64,000 nucleotides of DNA from Skeletonema tropicum (lineage: Eukaryota; Bacillariophyta; Thalassiosirophyceae; Thalassiosirales; Thalassiosiraceae). Positions 49,403 through 59,768 of this stretch are shown here, in pieces (positions within the stretch are counted from its first letter, which is position 1; each line of letters opens with the position of its first letter). A program made the position numbers and the translations under genes. Under the pieces are notes generated by a model, which was given only the letters and a program-made list of their open reading frames with translations, did not search any database and was not told the origin of the DNA. The stretch covers positions 1,860,001 through 1,924,000 of the forward strand of contig CM074130.1 in the NCBI GenBank assembly GCA_037178625.1. The letters run 5' to 3'.

Positions 49403-49803
49403 TTGGTATGAAAGGAAATTTCGCTATGTATGAATAGCGGAGTCCACTTATATCAGGGAGAGTTTGACACAGGCTAATAGATGTGTAATGACAACGACGA
49501 TGAATACAGTATTAATTTACGTATTTGGAGTAGTTGTGAGCTCTTCGAAGGAGAGAGCTGCTGCTAGCGGTTGAGCTTGCTCATGGAAGATGAGTGACTC
49601 AGAGCTACAGGACAGAATCGTACTAATTCCAAGACGTAGAACCTTAGTAACGATTCACGAGGCTGACTACTTCCACGTAGTCAGAATCCCAAGCGGCATG
49701 CGTCAGGCATAGAGATCTCGATAAGCGATAGCTTAGCGAGCACGTATCCGTATGGTCACAGATACATACGTACCTAAAGGTAGTATGCTACTTGACTATT
49801 ACA
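49389..49803 (-). mobile_element. LTR (49405-49803) with adjacent primer-binding-like site
   Basis: On the - strand the sequence starts TGTAATAG at 49803, right after the purine tract 'aagggggagag' (49804-49814), and ends ATACCA at 49405: TG...CA ends, 399 bp. Two bases later comes TGGGTACCCGTGAT (49389-49402), beginning with the TGG expected of a tRNA primer site. The gag relic starts just downstream. A purine tract before an LTR that is itself followed by a primer site looks like the middle LTR of a tandem or recombined element. No second copy lies in the window to prove the boundaries. Confidence 0.55.
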
Positions 49804-50103
49804 CTCTCCCCCTTGCTGTTCGGATTTAACAGTGGGCTCAGTGAGAGAAAAACCCTGTGGGAAAAATTACTCTCATAGAGGAGTGCGTATGGTATTTACT
49901 TGAATACCGATGACGTGTACGTGTAAGACTGTAAGACTGGTTTGCGACAAAAGACACGAGAAGCCAAGGCTGACGTGTGTGTAAGCTTATGATAGGGTTT
50001 GATCAAATCAACTGTTGTCTAGTATGAAATAGTGTTGATGTGTTGGAATAATTCTTCTAATTTCTAGGTTATGAAAGCTGTACACTCCCCCAAGTTATTC
50101 ATT
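49804..50103 (-). promoter_or_regulatory. 3' end of gypsy element: polypurine tract and putative LTR start
   Basis: Directly after the integrase stop (50104) the - strand reads a purine tract 'cttgggggag' (50085-50094), then TGTACAGC from 50084. This is the expected polypurine tract and LTR start of the gypsy element. The following ~270 bp to the next purine tract would be its LTR, possibly cut by the copia LTR. Its partner LTR would lie beyond the assembly gap. Confidence 0.45.
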
Positions 50104-50841
50104 CTAACTTGCATCGTTGGCTTCTTCTGCCTCAAAGAAGGGGGTAAGTCGTCGGATATTGATTCGTTCATTGACGGAACCACGTTGAATACGGACAGTA
50201 CCATTGGTAAAGACATTTGTGACCACATACGGTCCCTCATTCTTGTCTAAAGCTTTGCGCTGCTTTTCACCATTGATCTCACTGATGATCAAGCACTTAC
50301 TCCCTGGAACATAGTCGTATGGGAGACGCCTTTTGTTTTCTCTGGCGTTGTTCCTGTCCACGAGCTCTTGTCGGCGGCGACCTATCTCACTCCAGTCAGC
50401 GACGAACGGAATGTCAAATAACATATCACGTCCAAAAATTGCTTCACCAGGAGTAGCCTTGAGCACGGTGTGGTAAGTAGATCGAATTGCCCATGCAGCA
50501 TTTGTGATAAATTGGTCAATTCGGTGGCCATCGACGGTATCATCGTCGTCGAGGCCCGAGGTGCGGAGCATGTCGTTAAAGACTCCGTGAACTCGTTCTA
50601 AAATCGCATTAGCTTGCGGATTCTTACTGGTAGTCGGCTTACGTCCAATCTGATACTGTTCACACAGATCCTTCAGATGCAGTTCGAATTCAGAACCATT
50701 ATCACACACCAAATACTTCGGGCGCGGATAACGACTTAACCAGCACTTATTCAAGAGGTGGGAAACTGTAGCGGAAGTTTTATCAATGATTTCTACTTCG
50801 ACAGTTTTTCCTGTCCGAGGACATTTCTTCTCGATCATCCT
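50104..50841 (-). CDS. Gypsy integrase, C-terminal part
   Basis: Continues the interrupted integrase: 'CPRTGKTVEVEIIDKTSATV', then the second catalytic Asp in 'LVCDNGSEFELH'. The Glu is in 'NPQANAILERVHGVFNDMLR'. Then come a gypsy integrase C-terminal domain ('PYDYVPGSKCLIIS', 'NEGPYVVTNVFTNGTVRIQR') and the stop at 50104. The open frame extends upstream to 51228, but that stretch is the antisense of the inserted LTR. Confidence 0.9.
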   Translation of the reverse strand, partial: RMIEKKCPRTGKTVEVEIIDKTSATVSHLLNKCWLSRYPRPKYLVCDNGSEFELHLKDLCEQYQIGRKPTTSKNPQANAILERVHGVFNDMLRTSGLDDDDTVDGHRIDQFITNAAWAIRSTYHTVLKATPGEAIFGRDMLFDIPFVADWSEIGRRRQELVDRNNARENKRRLPYDYVPGSKCLIISEINGEKQRKALDKNEGPYVVTNVFTNGTVRIQRGSVNERINIRRLTPFFEAEEANDAS

Positions 50842-51266
50842 TGACGAACGGGAGCTTGGACAAGGCTTGGATATGGATTCTAGTACTTGCTGGTACGGCA
50901 TTGAGATATGTATCTTTGAGGGTAGGTACGACACGTATGAGGGGCAGAGAAGTTCTCGGCACTTCCGAAGAGGTTTTAGGCAGCAAAAGATATCAGAGAG
51001 AGGCATTTTGGAGGGAAAACTCCAACAACGACGATTGTATCCAAGATAAGGATGTTTCTTGGATGATTGTTCCCAAGATGGGAATGAGTCTTGGATATCT
51101 GTTTCCAAGATATGATTGTTTCTTGGAAGTGTGTTTTCCAAGATATGGACGTTCACAATTCGAATTCTAAAGTAAACGCAAGTTAACAAACGACCAAGTG
51201 TGGTAACGCATGAATTAGCTCCTAGCAAGGGCTTTAGCTGGGGTCAGGGTTTGACACCATCTGTCA
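50842..51266 (+). repeat. 5' LTR of nested element
   Basis: 425 bp, TG...CA. Contains repeated 'ccaagat(a)' motifs (cccaagatgg, tccaagatat, ccaagatatgg) that may be regulatory. Translates into a 109-codon open stretch from 50841, an accident of base composition. Confidence 0.9.
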
Positions 51267-51741
51267 GATTTCCAGTCGTCGGATTCTACTTTTATTCCAT
51301 TACGGAATCGAGTGAGCCGACTGCTGCCTTCGCACCTACGACATCCCTACTCCCATCGATTTGAGGACCCCGTGTGTGTGACTCCGCGTTGCACCCTGTA
51401 AGCGATCTATTGGACAAAGTGAGTACATGACCGTGGCAAAGCGGTGAAGTGTGTAAATCAGCTCAAGACTATCTCAATTACTACCGAAGAGCTTCGGTGA
51501 GATTTGTTCGGAAATTCCCCAACCTGACTCCGTGTTGGAAATAAGGAATAAAGATTCCTGTACTCTTCATTAGCGAGGAGAGGCAGAATCTGCAGCGTGG
51601 ACTGCGGGTGACTCCGTGTTACCCTAAGCACATCAGCAAGTGCAACACTGTAATTTCCTAATAGTGTATTGAACGGTTGATAAATACTTATTGGGCATAT
51701 CAAAAATTTATTACAGTTTGATTTCGGCGCAGTTTTGAATC

Positions 51742-54700
51742 ATGAAGAAGGCCACTTTTGAAGAGATACTCAAGTACATCCTCCGAGGTGAGCTAGACGA
51801 TGATGGGTTTGTAGAAGACGTCATCGCTGATCGTAGCATGAATACGTTCAGGGATTTTCTAGAAAGTATCGATGATTTAAACGAGGTGAATAGTTTGAAG
51901 AACCGGAGTGGGGAGAAGATTGATGAAGACAGAGCGGGAATCCTTTACAGGGCCGCTGAATATTTTGTGAAGCATTGCCCATACGGTTGGGAATATTATC
52001 TGGACGATGAATTTGATTTCCCATGGATGAAATTGGATGAAGCACCTCCTCATGACAACTACAAGGACAATATTTCAACACCTAACCTTGCATCGGACTG
52101 CTGCAGCAACCGATTTCCTACGGCAGAAAAGTCCACCTTCTCAACAACTACAACAGACCGCAACTTCGCCTTTATTGATGCACGTTCCAACCACGACAAC
52201 ATGAACTCTTTGTTGTTTTCCTACGCTTCTAACACCACTGATGTGCCTCGCCTGACAATAGCAAAGCAAACATTTGAAGCGCAATCATTTGATAGAGGGA
52301 TTCCATCCGTAGCCGTAGCTTCTCCAGCGAGCCTGATGGCTGCGAAGCATTTCTTTGATGAGCAGTCGAAGCTCTTCGACAGAGGCAATCCATCCACAGA
52401 CTTGATTTCGACTGGGTTGGCCGAGGCTGGTTTGGTTCATGAAGAGGCTCGATGCATCTTCAACTGTCGTTGCGGACAAATGCAATGTTGGGTTCGCAAG
52501 CATCTGGGAGGTTATCCCTATCTGTGTCAAGATTTAAAGGGCTATTCCTTACTATCTACCAGCTGCTTCCATCCCACTACGATCAGACTTGAGGCGATGT
52601 ATCCTGATCTTGGTACATCTTATGTTCTAATAGAGGACACCTATTGGGGGACTGCTACTGACGGAGATATTTGCATCCATCGTTGGCAACGACCGCATTG
52701 TGCATTTAATTATGAGCCTGCTTGCAAGTGGTACAGCGCCGTCAACTTCCTTCCAACAGCAATTGATCTTCGTCAGCCTCTCCGCCTTCCCTTTGGTGAT
52801 GACAACGATAAACACAATGATGTTGGTTTTGCAACAAATGAAGTGTTAGAGCACAAGACTGTTCATGAGGTTGGGGAGTGTGCGTACTTGACTGCTGTCA
52901 GTTCTTATGTACTTATTTCTTCGGCAAATGTGCAATATTTGAAGAGAGCTGGTAATATTGATGGGGGATGTTTCATAGTGATGATTACTGATGGGGGAAG
53001 ATTGATCGGATGGAATATCACTGGCTACATATCTGATAGCAACAACGTCAGTGGAAGATTGGAGACGGATGATTTAGTTGGGAAGAAAGATGGGGAGCTA
53101 GGACGAAAAGAGGTGGAACTTGGAGATAATGCCATCGATATTGTTGGATACGTTGATGATACTGGTCAGGAGGTGACCTTGATTGATCGTTGCGACGCAT
53201 GTGCGCCTGTTTCCGTTGAAGACGGTGATTATCTTGCTTCGCAAGTGGAACGGCACTCAGAGTTCGATGACTGCTGTATTCAAGACATCGAGGTGGCACC
53301 TACTCTTATGCACGCATGTGGAGAGGATCTCGTGTTGTCATCATTAACGGTTGACAAGGTGGTGATACGCAAGAGTGATAATGATGACAGGAGCATCTTT
53401 CGATTGGCGGTTGCAGCATTTGGACAGGATTACTGCTCCTCGGCGCTTGGATTTCGAAAGGGCTATTGCTCCGCAGTGATTGGATTTGGAAAGTACTCTT
53501 TGCAGCCACGTAATTTTGGAACCAGTGTGACGTTCATTGAGTTTATTGAAGATCTTGGACGACTTGTGACGGGCGTCGATCCCACTGCTGGAGCCGCATA
53601 TATGCAGGTCATGCCTCGCATCAACATACATTACTCCAACTGTGTTGCCCGTAATGATGGGGGAGAGATGATGCGGAGACTGTTTGACTCATTTGGCGCG
53701 GACATCATGCATGAAAGCCAGCACGACAAGACTTCTGGTTGTGATGGGACTCTGATTGTCAAACTACTTTCACGATGGGGAGCTGCATCTGGTAATATTA
53801 CGGTACCTTGGATGGGTTCGATGGGACGCAACGATTCTGACTACTCAACGTTGAAGTTTATTAGATTATGGGATAGTAAGATACTATTGGAGGAGGTATT
53901 GGCCAAGGAAAAGTTATTGAGAAAGAAAATCGTTGGAGATATCACGTACGATAAGCACTCTTGGGGAGTAGATTTCACGCCGACCGAGATGATGATAAAG
54001 CGTATGGTCAACGACAATGATAGAAATATTGTGGGAACCGCTGTAATGACGTTGTCCAGCTTCCGTGCACAACCAAGGAAAGGTCATCTCGATAGGATCA
54101 AGAGAGTCTATGGGTATCTCTGCAAGATGAGGAATGGAGACATTCGGTACAAGACTGATATGCCTGTTATCTCAGGTTTCGATTTCCTCAAAAGGGATTG
54201 GCCCAGTACGCCCTATGCCAGAACTCGCGAGGAGTACTCCAAGAATCCTCCACCAGCTTGTGGGAAGCCTGTCTTGATGACTAGTTTTGTGGATGCCAAC
54301 CTAATGCATGATATTCGCAGTGGAAAATCTGTCACAGGCGCACTTCACTTCCTCAATAAGACTCCTTTTGATTGGTCTTCGAAGAAGCAGAATACTGTCG
54401 AAACAGCTACGTACAGATCCGAGAACAACGCAACGAGAGCAGCTGTCAAGCCAATCAGGGCTAACAAGACCCTCCTTCAGTTCCTCGGAGTACCTTTGCA
54501 TGGAACCCCGATTCTACTATTGGGTGACAATGAGTCTTTAGTGTCAAGTGGAGTTAATCCTGACTTCAAGAATCGCAAGAGGCATTTGGTATTATCATAC
54601 CATTACATCCGTGAGAATGTAGCAGTTGGTTGCATCAGGTTTGCGAATTTTGGGTCATCTATCTTGGGATCCATTGCGAAGTTAGTTCAAATCATTGAGG

Positions 54701-56499
54701 ATTCTCAAAGCGGGCTCAAGGCGAAAGTTGGAGATCTTCTTGGACATCAGGTACCTCGGAACTATCAACGAGACGAAGGTATTGATCGAGACAATGGGGA
54801 GATCAAATGGCAGGATACAAAGAATCTGAAATGTAACAACTTGGAGACATTTGCTGAAGAGAGAAATTCATTCTACAACATTGCACTCGACGGATACAAG
54901 AAGGCTACACTCCACAAACTCAAGTTGGATGCGTTGAGAAGTTCGTCTCTGGATTATTATTGGAATCATTGGATTGAATTACCTTGTGGTGATGGTGACA
55001 TCGACAACGAAGAACTACGATACGTCAACAACAATAGTCTTAATGAGGTTTGTATGGGAGCGTTGACGTTGAATGTGGAAAACGATGGACAACTCCAAAG
55101 TGATTGGATGATTGGCCGATTAAAGTCAAAGCTAATTGGTATTGGCGGCGCGAGAGTTCAGGAGCTTGCTGAGCGGGATGATTTTCACAACTCGAATGGA
55201 CCGCGGTTGAATGAAAGATATGCCAAGGACGTGACAACCGCTTCTTTGAGGAGAATCAGTGTTTGGTATGAGTATGATCCTACGCAGACGTACAACAGCG
55301 CGACACGACTGTTACTATGGGGGACAATACACTCAAGCTCTGTAGGATACACACGTGGAGATACACGCAGCAACGTTGTTGTCAGGGAACCTGGGGGAAG
55401 ATACTTGAGGAACATCGTTACGTACAACGGCAATGAATTTGAGAGAGATCACAATCCCTGCTGCGTTGCTATGATGACGAGACACATTGCGGATAGCGGC
55501 TTTATCCCTGGTAGAATGAGCGGCCCAAATCACCAGCTTACAAACTTCTTTTATGATGATGCATTGCAGACGGAGAACGTTGTTCTTGAGAAGGAAATGA
55601 TCGCACTCATCCATTCTGTCAGGACCGATCTAGAAAAGGCAATGACCCAACTCATGTCTCAGCAGAACGGAGCGTCATATCAGTGCCAATCGGAAAACAT
55701 TGGATACGCTGAGTCAGCTGAAACTGGAAGCAACTGTTCCATGGGCTCAAGACACAGAGTTGATCGCCTATCGCAACTGATTAGTTTGAGAACACGCAAT
55801 TGCAGCAAGACATCATTGATTGCAGACGGATATGATAACCTCCAGAGTGGAAGCTCAGAGTTGATTGTAGGACACGTGACAATGACGGAATGTGTTATTC
55901 TTGGACTACTGCAACAAGACACGCCAATCTTGCCCAGCAATATTGAGTCACTCGTGGCTAGTAAGATACAGCCCAGTTTTGGGACCAGCGTAAGACACTC
56001 CATACTGACCTACCGCATTCGTGAGATTGCTACAGCTACATCTGAATGTATGAGAGTGACATTCATTAGGAGGGAATTTTATCCATATGATTACAAGGCG
56101 ATCTATCTTGGAAAGGGAACGCGATGGATTATTGGAGATGTAATAGCAAGGACGTCGAATCATAGGGGGATGACGAACGGGAGCTTGGACAAGGCTTGGA
56201 TATGGATTCTAGTACTTGCTGGTACGGCATTGAGATATGTATCTTTGAGGGTAGGTACGACACGTATGAGGGGCAGAGAAGTTCTCGGCACTTCCGAAGA
56301 GGTTTTAGGCAGCAAAAGATATCAGAGAGAGGCATTTTGGAGGGAAAACTCCAACAACGACGATTGTATCCAAGATAAGGATGTTTCTTGGATGATTGTT
56401 CCCAAGATGGGAATGAGTCTTGGATATCTGTTTCCAAGATATGATTGTTTCTTGGAAGTGTGTTTTCCAAGATATGGACGTTCACAATTCGAATTCTAA
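51742..56499 (+). CDS. 1585-codon ORF of the nested element with copia RNase H
   Basis: A single stop-free frame fills the internal region and ends inside LTR 2 (its last ~110 codons are LTR). Residues 1-~700 are unrecognised: acidic N-terminus, Cys/His in 'IFNCRCGQMQCWVRKHLGGY', and no DSG/DTG protease or YxDD reverse-transcriptase motif that I can find. Residues ~745-980 match the end of diatom copia pol: 'VMTLSSFRAQPRKGHLDRIK', then RNase H acidic residues in 'LMTSFVDANL' (~850), 'VETATYRSENNATRAA' (~886) and 'LLLGDNESLVSSG' (~927), with 'KRHLVLSYHYIRENVA'. A second, diverged copy of this tail appears at ~1400 ('NIESLVASKIQPSF', 'VRHSILTYRIREIATA'). Chimeric and probably non-autonomous. 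Its integrity over 1.5 kcodons in a young element suggests it was recently translated or copied from an intact master. Confidence 0.7.
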   Translation: MKKATFEEILKYILRGELDDDGFVEDVIADRSMNTFRDFLESIDDLNEVNSLKNRSGEKIDEDRAGILYRAAEYFVKHCPYGWEYYLDDEFDFPWMKLDEAPPHDNYKDNISTPNLASDCCSNRFPTAEKSTFSTTTTDRNFAFIDARSNHDNMNSLLFSYASNTTDVPRLTIAKQTFEAQSFDRGIPSVAVASPASLMAAKHFFDEQSKLFDRGNPSTDLISTGLAEAGLVHEEARCIFNCRCGQMQCWVRKHLGGYPYLCQDLKGYSLLSTSCFHPTTIRLEAMYPDLGTSYVLIEDTYWGTATDGDICIHRWQRPHCAFNYEPACKWYSAVNFLPTAIDLRQPLRLPFGDDNDKHNDVGFATNEVLEHKTVHEVGECAYLTAVSSYVLISSANVQYLKRAGNIDGGCFIVMITDGGRLIGWNITGYISDSNNVSGRLETDDLVGKKDGELGRKEVELGDNAIDIVGYVDDTGQEVTLIDRCDACAPVSVEDGDYLASQVERHSEFDDCCIQDIEVAPTLMHACGEDLVLSSLTVDKVVIRKSDNDDRSIFRLAVAAFGQDYCSSALGFRKGYCSAVIGFGKYSLQPRNFGTSVTFIEFIEDLGRLVTGVDPTAGAAYMQVMPRINIHYSNCVARNDGGEMMRRLFDSFGADIMHESQHDKTSGCDGTLIVKLLSRWGAASGNITVPWMGSMGRNDSDYSTLKFIRLWDSKILLEEVLAKEKLLRKKIVGDITYDKHSWGVDFTPTEMMIKRMVNDNDRNIVGTAVMTLSSFRAQPRKGHLDRIKRVYGYLCKMRNGDIRYKTDMPVISGFDFLKRDWPSTPYARTREEYSKNPPPACGKPVLMTSFVDANLMHDIRSGKSVTGALHFLNKTPFDWSSKKQNTVETATYRSENNATRAAVKPIRANKTLLQFLGVPLHGTPILLLGDNESLVSSGVNPDFKNRKRHLVLSYHYIRENVAVGCIRFANFGSSILGSIAKLVQIIEDSQSGLKAKVGDLLGHQVPRNYQRDEGIDRDNGEIKWQDTKNLKCNNLETFAEERNSFYNIALDGYKKATLHKLKLDALRSSSLDYYWNHWIELPCGDGDIDNEELRYVNNNSLNEVCMGALTLNVENDGQLQSDWMIGRLKSKLIGIGGARVQELAERDDFHNSNGPRLNERYAKDVTTASLRRISVWYEYDPTQTYNSATRLLLWGTIHSSSVGYTRGDTRSNVVVREPGGRYLRNIVTYNGNEFERDHNPCCVAMMTRHIADSGFIPGRMSGPNHQLTNFFYDDALQTENVVLEKEMIALIHSVRTDLEKAMTQLMSQQNGASYQCQSENIGYAESAETGSNCSMGSRHRVDRLSQLISLRTRNCSKTSLIADGYDNLQSGSSELIVGHVTMTECVILGLLQQDTPILPSNIESLVASKIQPSFGTSVRHSILTYRIREIATATSECMRVTFIRREFYPYDYKAIYLGKGTRWIIGDVIARTSNHRGMTNGSLDKAWIWILVLAGTALRYVSLRVGTTRMRGREVLGTSEEVLGSKRYQREAFWRENSNNDDCIQDKDVSWMIVPKMGMSLGYLFPRYDCFLEVCFPRYGRSQFEF

Positions 56500-56595
56500 A
56501 GTAAACGCAAGTTAACAAACGACCAAGTGTGGTAACGCATGAATTAGCTCCTAGCAAGGGCTTTAGCAGGGGTCAGGGTTTGACACCATCTGTCA
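56171..56595 (+). repeat. 3' LTR of nested element
   Basis: Same 425 bp as the 5' copy. The internal ORF reads into it and stops at 56499. Confidence 0.9.
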
Positions 56596-59327
56596 ATCCT
56601 ATTAGGGAGTTCGACTATTTCGAACCATCCAGTAGCAGCGTCAATCATGGTTAAACACATGAAATCCATTTCAGTTCCATCCTTTGATTTAATTGTTGTT
56701 GGACCAATTAAATCGCAATGGAGCGTCTGCCATGGAACAACGATCGCATCCTTAGGAGGAAGTTGACCGTACTTACGCTTGCGTGCCTTAGATTTCTGAC
56801 ACCTGGGACAATATTTACACAATCTACGGATTTGTGCACTCATGCCACGCCAATACATGACGGCGCCGATAGTACCTTCCATACGGTCGGTACCAGGATG
56901 TTGCAGATAGTGGTGATACCACATAAGAACTTTAGATTGCAGCTTCTCAGGGATGATGAGCTTCGGACGAGCCGAAGGTCTGTCCTTTCGAACCAAGACA
57001 ACAGTGTCGTCTATGATCATCTTCTGATTACGACTGTCGGCACCCGGCCGTTCGAAAATGTGCTTCATCTTTGGATCTTCCCGTTGGGCATCTGCTATCT
57101 CCTTGACGGTGACTGGGTAAATTTCCTCGTCATCGGCTGCTGAATTTGCAAACACATGTGACATGCAATCCTTTGGCTCTATCACATCTTCTCTATCCAG
57201 AACACACTCATCATCGTTTTGATAATGAGAGAAGAGAGAGACCAGCTTATTCCACTTGCGGTGAGAATATTCCGACCTGAAGTTCCCTTCGCTGTCGAGT
57301 TCGTCTTCTGGATGAGGGTTGATTTTTGGGCAATAATCTAATCGACTAATGGCATCAGCAACGGTATTATCAACACCCTTGATGTACCTAATGTCGGCTC
57401 CATACTCATTGAGGAGTAGATTCCATCTCTGCACTCTGTCAGAGGTGCTGCCTAAGCTATCTCGAACGAGATTCTGATGATCTGTATAAATCACCAGCTT
57501 CTGTCCAAGCAGCATACCTTTGAATTCTTTCAAGAGTTCGACGATAGAAAGCAATTCAAGTTCCGTCACAGTGTACTTCATTTGCGCGGCAGTTAACTTC
57601 CGGCTGAAAAAGGCAATGGGACGGTTATTTTGCGTAATCACTCCCCCAAGCTGGCGAGTTGAAGCATCAGTAAAGATAGTGAACTCTTCACCGAAGTTCG
57701 GGTAGGCCAGGATAACATCTCGGGCGATTACCTTCTTGATCTCATCAAAAGCATCCTGATGAACCTGCTCCCACCGCCAAGGCGGCTTCTTTTTGGTAGA
57801 GCGTTTAGTGGTTCCACATTCTCCAACTAGATCAGTGAGTGGAGCGAGGAGCTGTGTTCTTGACACCCACAGGTCACGGTAATACTGAATAATACCGAGG
57901 CAACGTCGAAGATCTTTCACGTTACGAGGTGGTTTGAGAGCAAGGATAGCGGCGACTTTGGAATGTTGTGGTGCAATTCCTTGTTTGGTGAGATGATACC
58001 CAAGGTAATCAATCTCTACGGCTGCGAATTTACTTTTGGCTGCGTTGACTTGCAGACCAGCGTCGCTTAATTTTTGTAATACCACGTCGAGTTTCTCCAG
58101 GTGGTCTTCAAAGGTTCCTTTGGATAGGCAGAGCAAATCATCAATGTAAGCCTGCACGTAGTCCAACTCAGCAAAGAGTGAACTCATTTTACTTTGGAAG
58201 ATGTCCGGGCTACAAGCAACTCCCATTGGAAGTCGTTTGTACCTGTAAATTCCCCAAGGAAATACAATGGCGCAAATCTTCATCGTCTCGAGATCAAGCT
58301 TCAAATGGTAATATCCCATATTGAGATCAATCGCTGAGGCAAAAGTAAAGCCTTCCATCTGTTGCAACATACCCGATACCTTAGGAAGCGGGAAGGGGCG
58401 TCGCACTAGCGCTTTGTTAAGCTGGCGGAAGTCGGAGAGGAAGCGGACTGTGCCGTCTGACTTAGGAATAATAAAAGATGGACTGAGCCAGTCTGCTTGT
58501 TGTACCTGCTCCAGAACTCCTATATCAATTAAGCGTTGAAGTTCTTTCATAATTGTTGCTTTGTGTATCTGTGGGACATCAAACGGTCTACCACGGAACG
58601 GTTTCACATCTGGCTTAAGCTCAAAATGGACTTCCTCACCTTTCCATTCACCGAGAGATCCGCTAAACATCTTCTCATGTTTCTTGAGTAAGTTGAGTAG
58701 TTGAAGTCTCTGCATTCTGGAGAGATGAGAGCAATTTTCATCGACGATCTTTTCTAGATCGGCGGCTTCATACTTGGCATCCAAAATCTTGACGGCTCTA
58801 TCAGTCTCCTCTTTAGTTGACTGAGGCTCTAGGGCTTCATTATAGATGTTCATCAAGACGTTTTCATCTTTGAATTCGTCCTTGTTTTTCATAGGACGGG
58901 AGATGCCATCAATTTCAAGGACTTTCTCTTTGAAATGCATAGTAACTCCCCAAGCATGAAGGGTTTTAACACCAATAATGGTGTCGTATTGAACGCTCCT
59001 CCTGTTGTGGATGCGTCTGATGTCAGCAGTACAAGACATAATCTTACTTTGAGAATACTCCGGAAGCAAGAAAGATAGTTCTGCGACTTCACCTGTGTTG
59101 AACTGGCCATTGGACGTAGTCCACACATTTGGATGAGCTAGAGGTATAGGGTCAAAAGAATTTACTTCTTCATCGGGCAGAAAGATGATGTCATCATCTG
59201 CACCGGAGTCAAGTAATAAAACCAAGGGGCGTGAGTTACGGTTTCCCTTCTTGGTCAGGGACGCTGCGACAACAACAGTCTTAAGTCCATTTCCCCTGAT
59301 TACTTTTTGACGAAGCAATGCGTGCAT
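56596..59327 (-). CDS. Gypsy pol: protease-RT-RNase H-integrase (N-part)
   Basis: About 910 residues of gypsy polyprotein; the open frame runs ~17 codons into the nested LTR to 56544. Aspartic protease: 'VLLLDSGADDDIIF'. Reverse transcriptase: 'LSDFRQLNKALVRRPFPLPK', 'IDLNMGYYHLKLD', 'FPWGIYRYKRLPMGVACSPD' and the catalytic 'QAYIDDLLCLS'. RNase H: 'TIFTDASTRQLGGVI', 'TELELLSIVELLKEFKG', 'LVIYTDHQNL', 'NTVADAISR'. Integrase zinc domain: 'HHYLQHPGTDRMEG' with 'CKYCPRCQKSK'. The first integrase Asp is in 'LHCDLIGPT', and the frame breaks off after 'FEIVELPN' where the nested element sits. The frame is otherwise free of stops, so the host copy was young when interrupted. Confidence 0.93.
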
Positions 59328-59768
59328 GTCTTTTACACCGCTCCAATCGGGTATGACACCTTTAATCGGCGAATGGTCAAGGTTATCGGCCCTCGGGGCC
59401 CCCGTTCATGGAGTGCAGAGCAGCGTAATAGGGGGCCGCAGGTGCCCTTCTATTACAGGTGGGAAAATTCATTATTTTTCACCCCCATTATTCTACAGAG
59501 TTATAGGTAGGAATCAGTACATGTGTTTTTTAGTGAGAAGGTTTACTTTAGGGACACGTAGAGTCCTCGGTAGAGACTACCGGCGTAGGATCTGTATGTG
59601 TTCCTATGTAGAAAGCAAGAAGTACCTGTTGAAAGCGAGAAATTGACTGTACTAGATGCGCTTTTTGAGCATCTAAATCGGTCTGTACGAGAAAGAAATA
59701 CAGGTTTTACACGGGCGTTAGTCGATTTAGTTTTTGTCTTTCTTCGTCACGAGAAAATGTCTTTTTGT
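59328..59768. other. Sequence between gypsy pol and the gap
   Basis: No supported gene. Includes an imperfect palindrome of G/C runs (ccctcggggcccccg, 59391-59405). The edge of the gypsy element probably falls within its first part. Confidence 0.35.

Larger units (their letters stand above)
50842..56595 (+). mobile_element. Young nested LTR retroelement, TSD ATCCT
   Basis: LTR 1 is 50842-51266 and LTR 2 is 56171-56595. Each is 425 bp, begins TGACGAACGGG and ends CATCTGTCA, and by eye they differ at one base (tagctgggg / tagcagggg). The duplication ATCCT stands at 50837-50841 and 56596-56600. A polypurine tract 'ataggggga' (56162-56170) abuts LTR 2, fixing + orientation. No TGG-type primer site is obvious just after LTR 1. 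The leader 51267-51741 has no gene. One long ORF fills the interior. Near-identical LTRs mean a very recent insertion. Confidence 0.93.
50104..59327 (-). mobile_element. Ty3/gypsy retrotransposon, split by a nested LTR element
   Basis: The gypsy pol gene runs on the - strand from 59327 to 56596 and resumes at 50841-50104. The 5754-bp insertion at 50842-56595 lies in its integrase. Removing the insertion and one copy of ATCCT leaves the frame continuous across the joint. No gag is seen upstream of 59327; a change of sequence character at ~59340 and the gap at 59769 hide the 5' end. Confidence 0.9.

Noticed and set aside
50841..51170. 109-codon + frame as a gene
   Set aside because: It is the LTR itself, repeated at 56171-56499; open by chance or as part of the internal ORF's tail.
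50842..51228. N-terminal extension of the gypsy integrase frame
   Set aside because: Antisense reading of the inserted LTR; integrase similarity stops at the ATCCT duplication.
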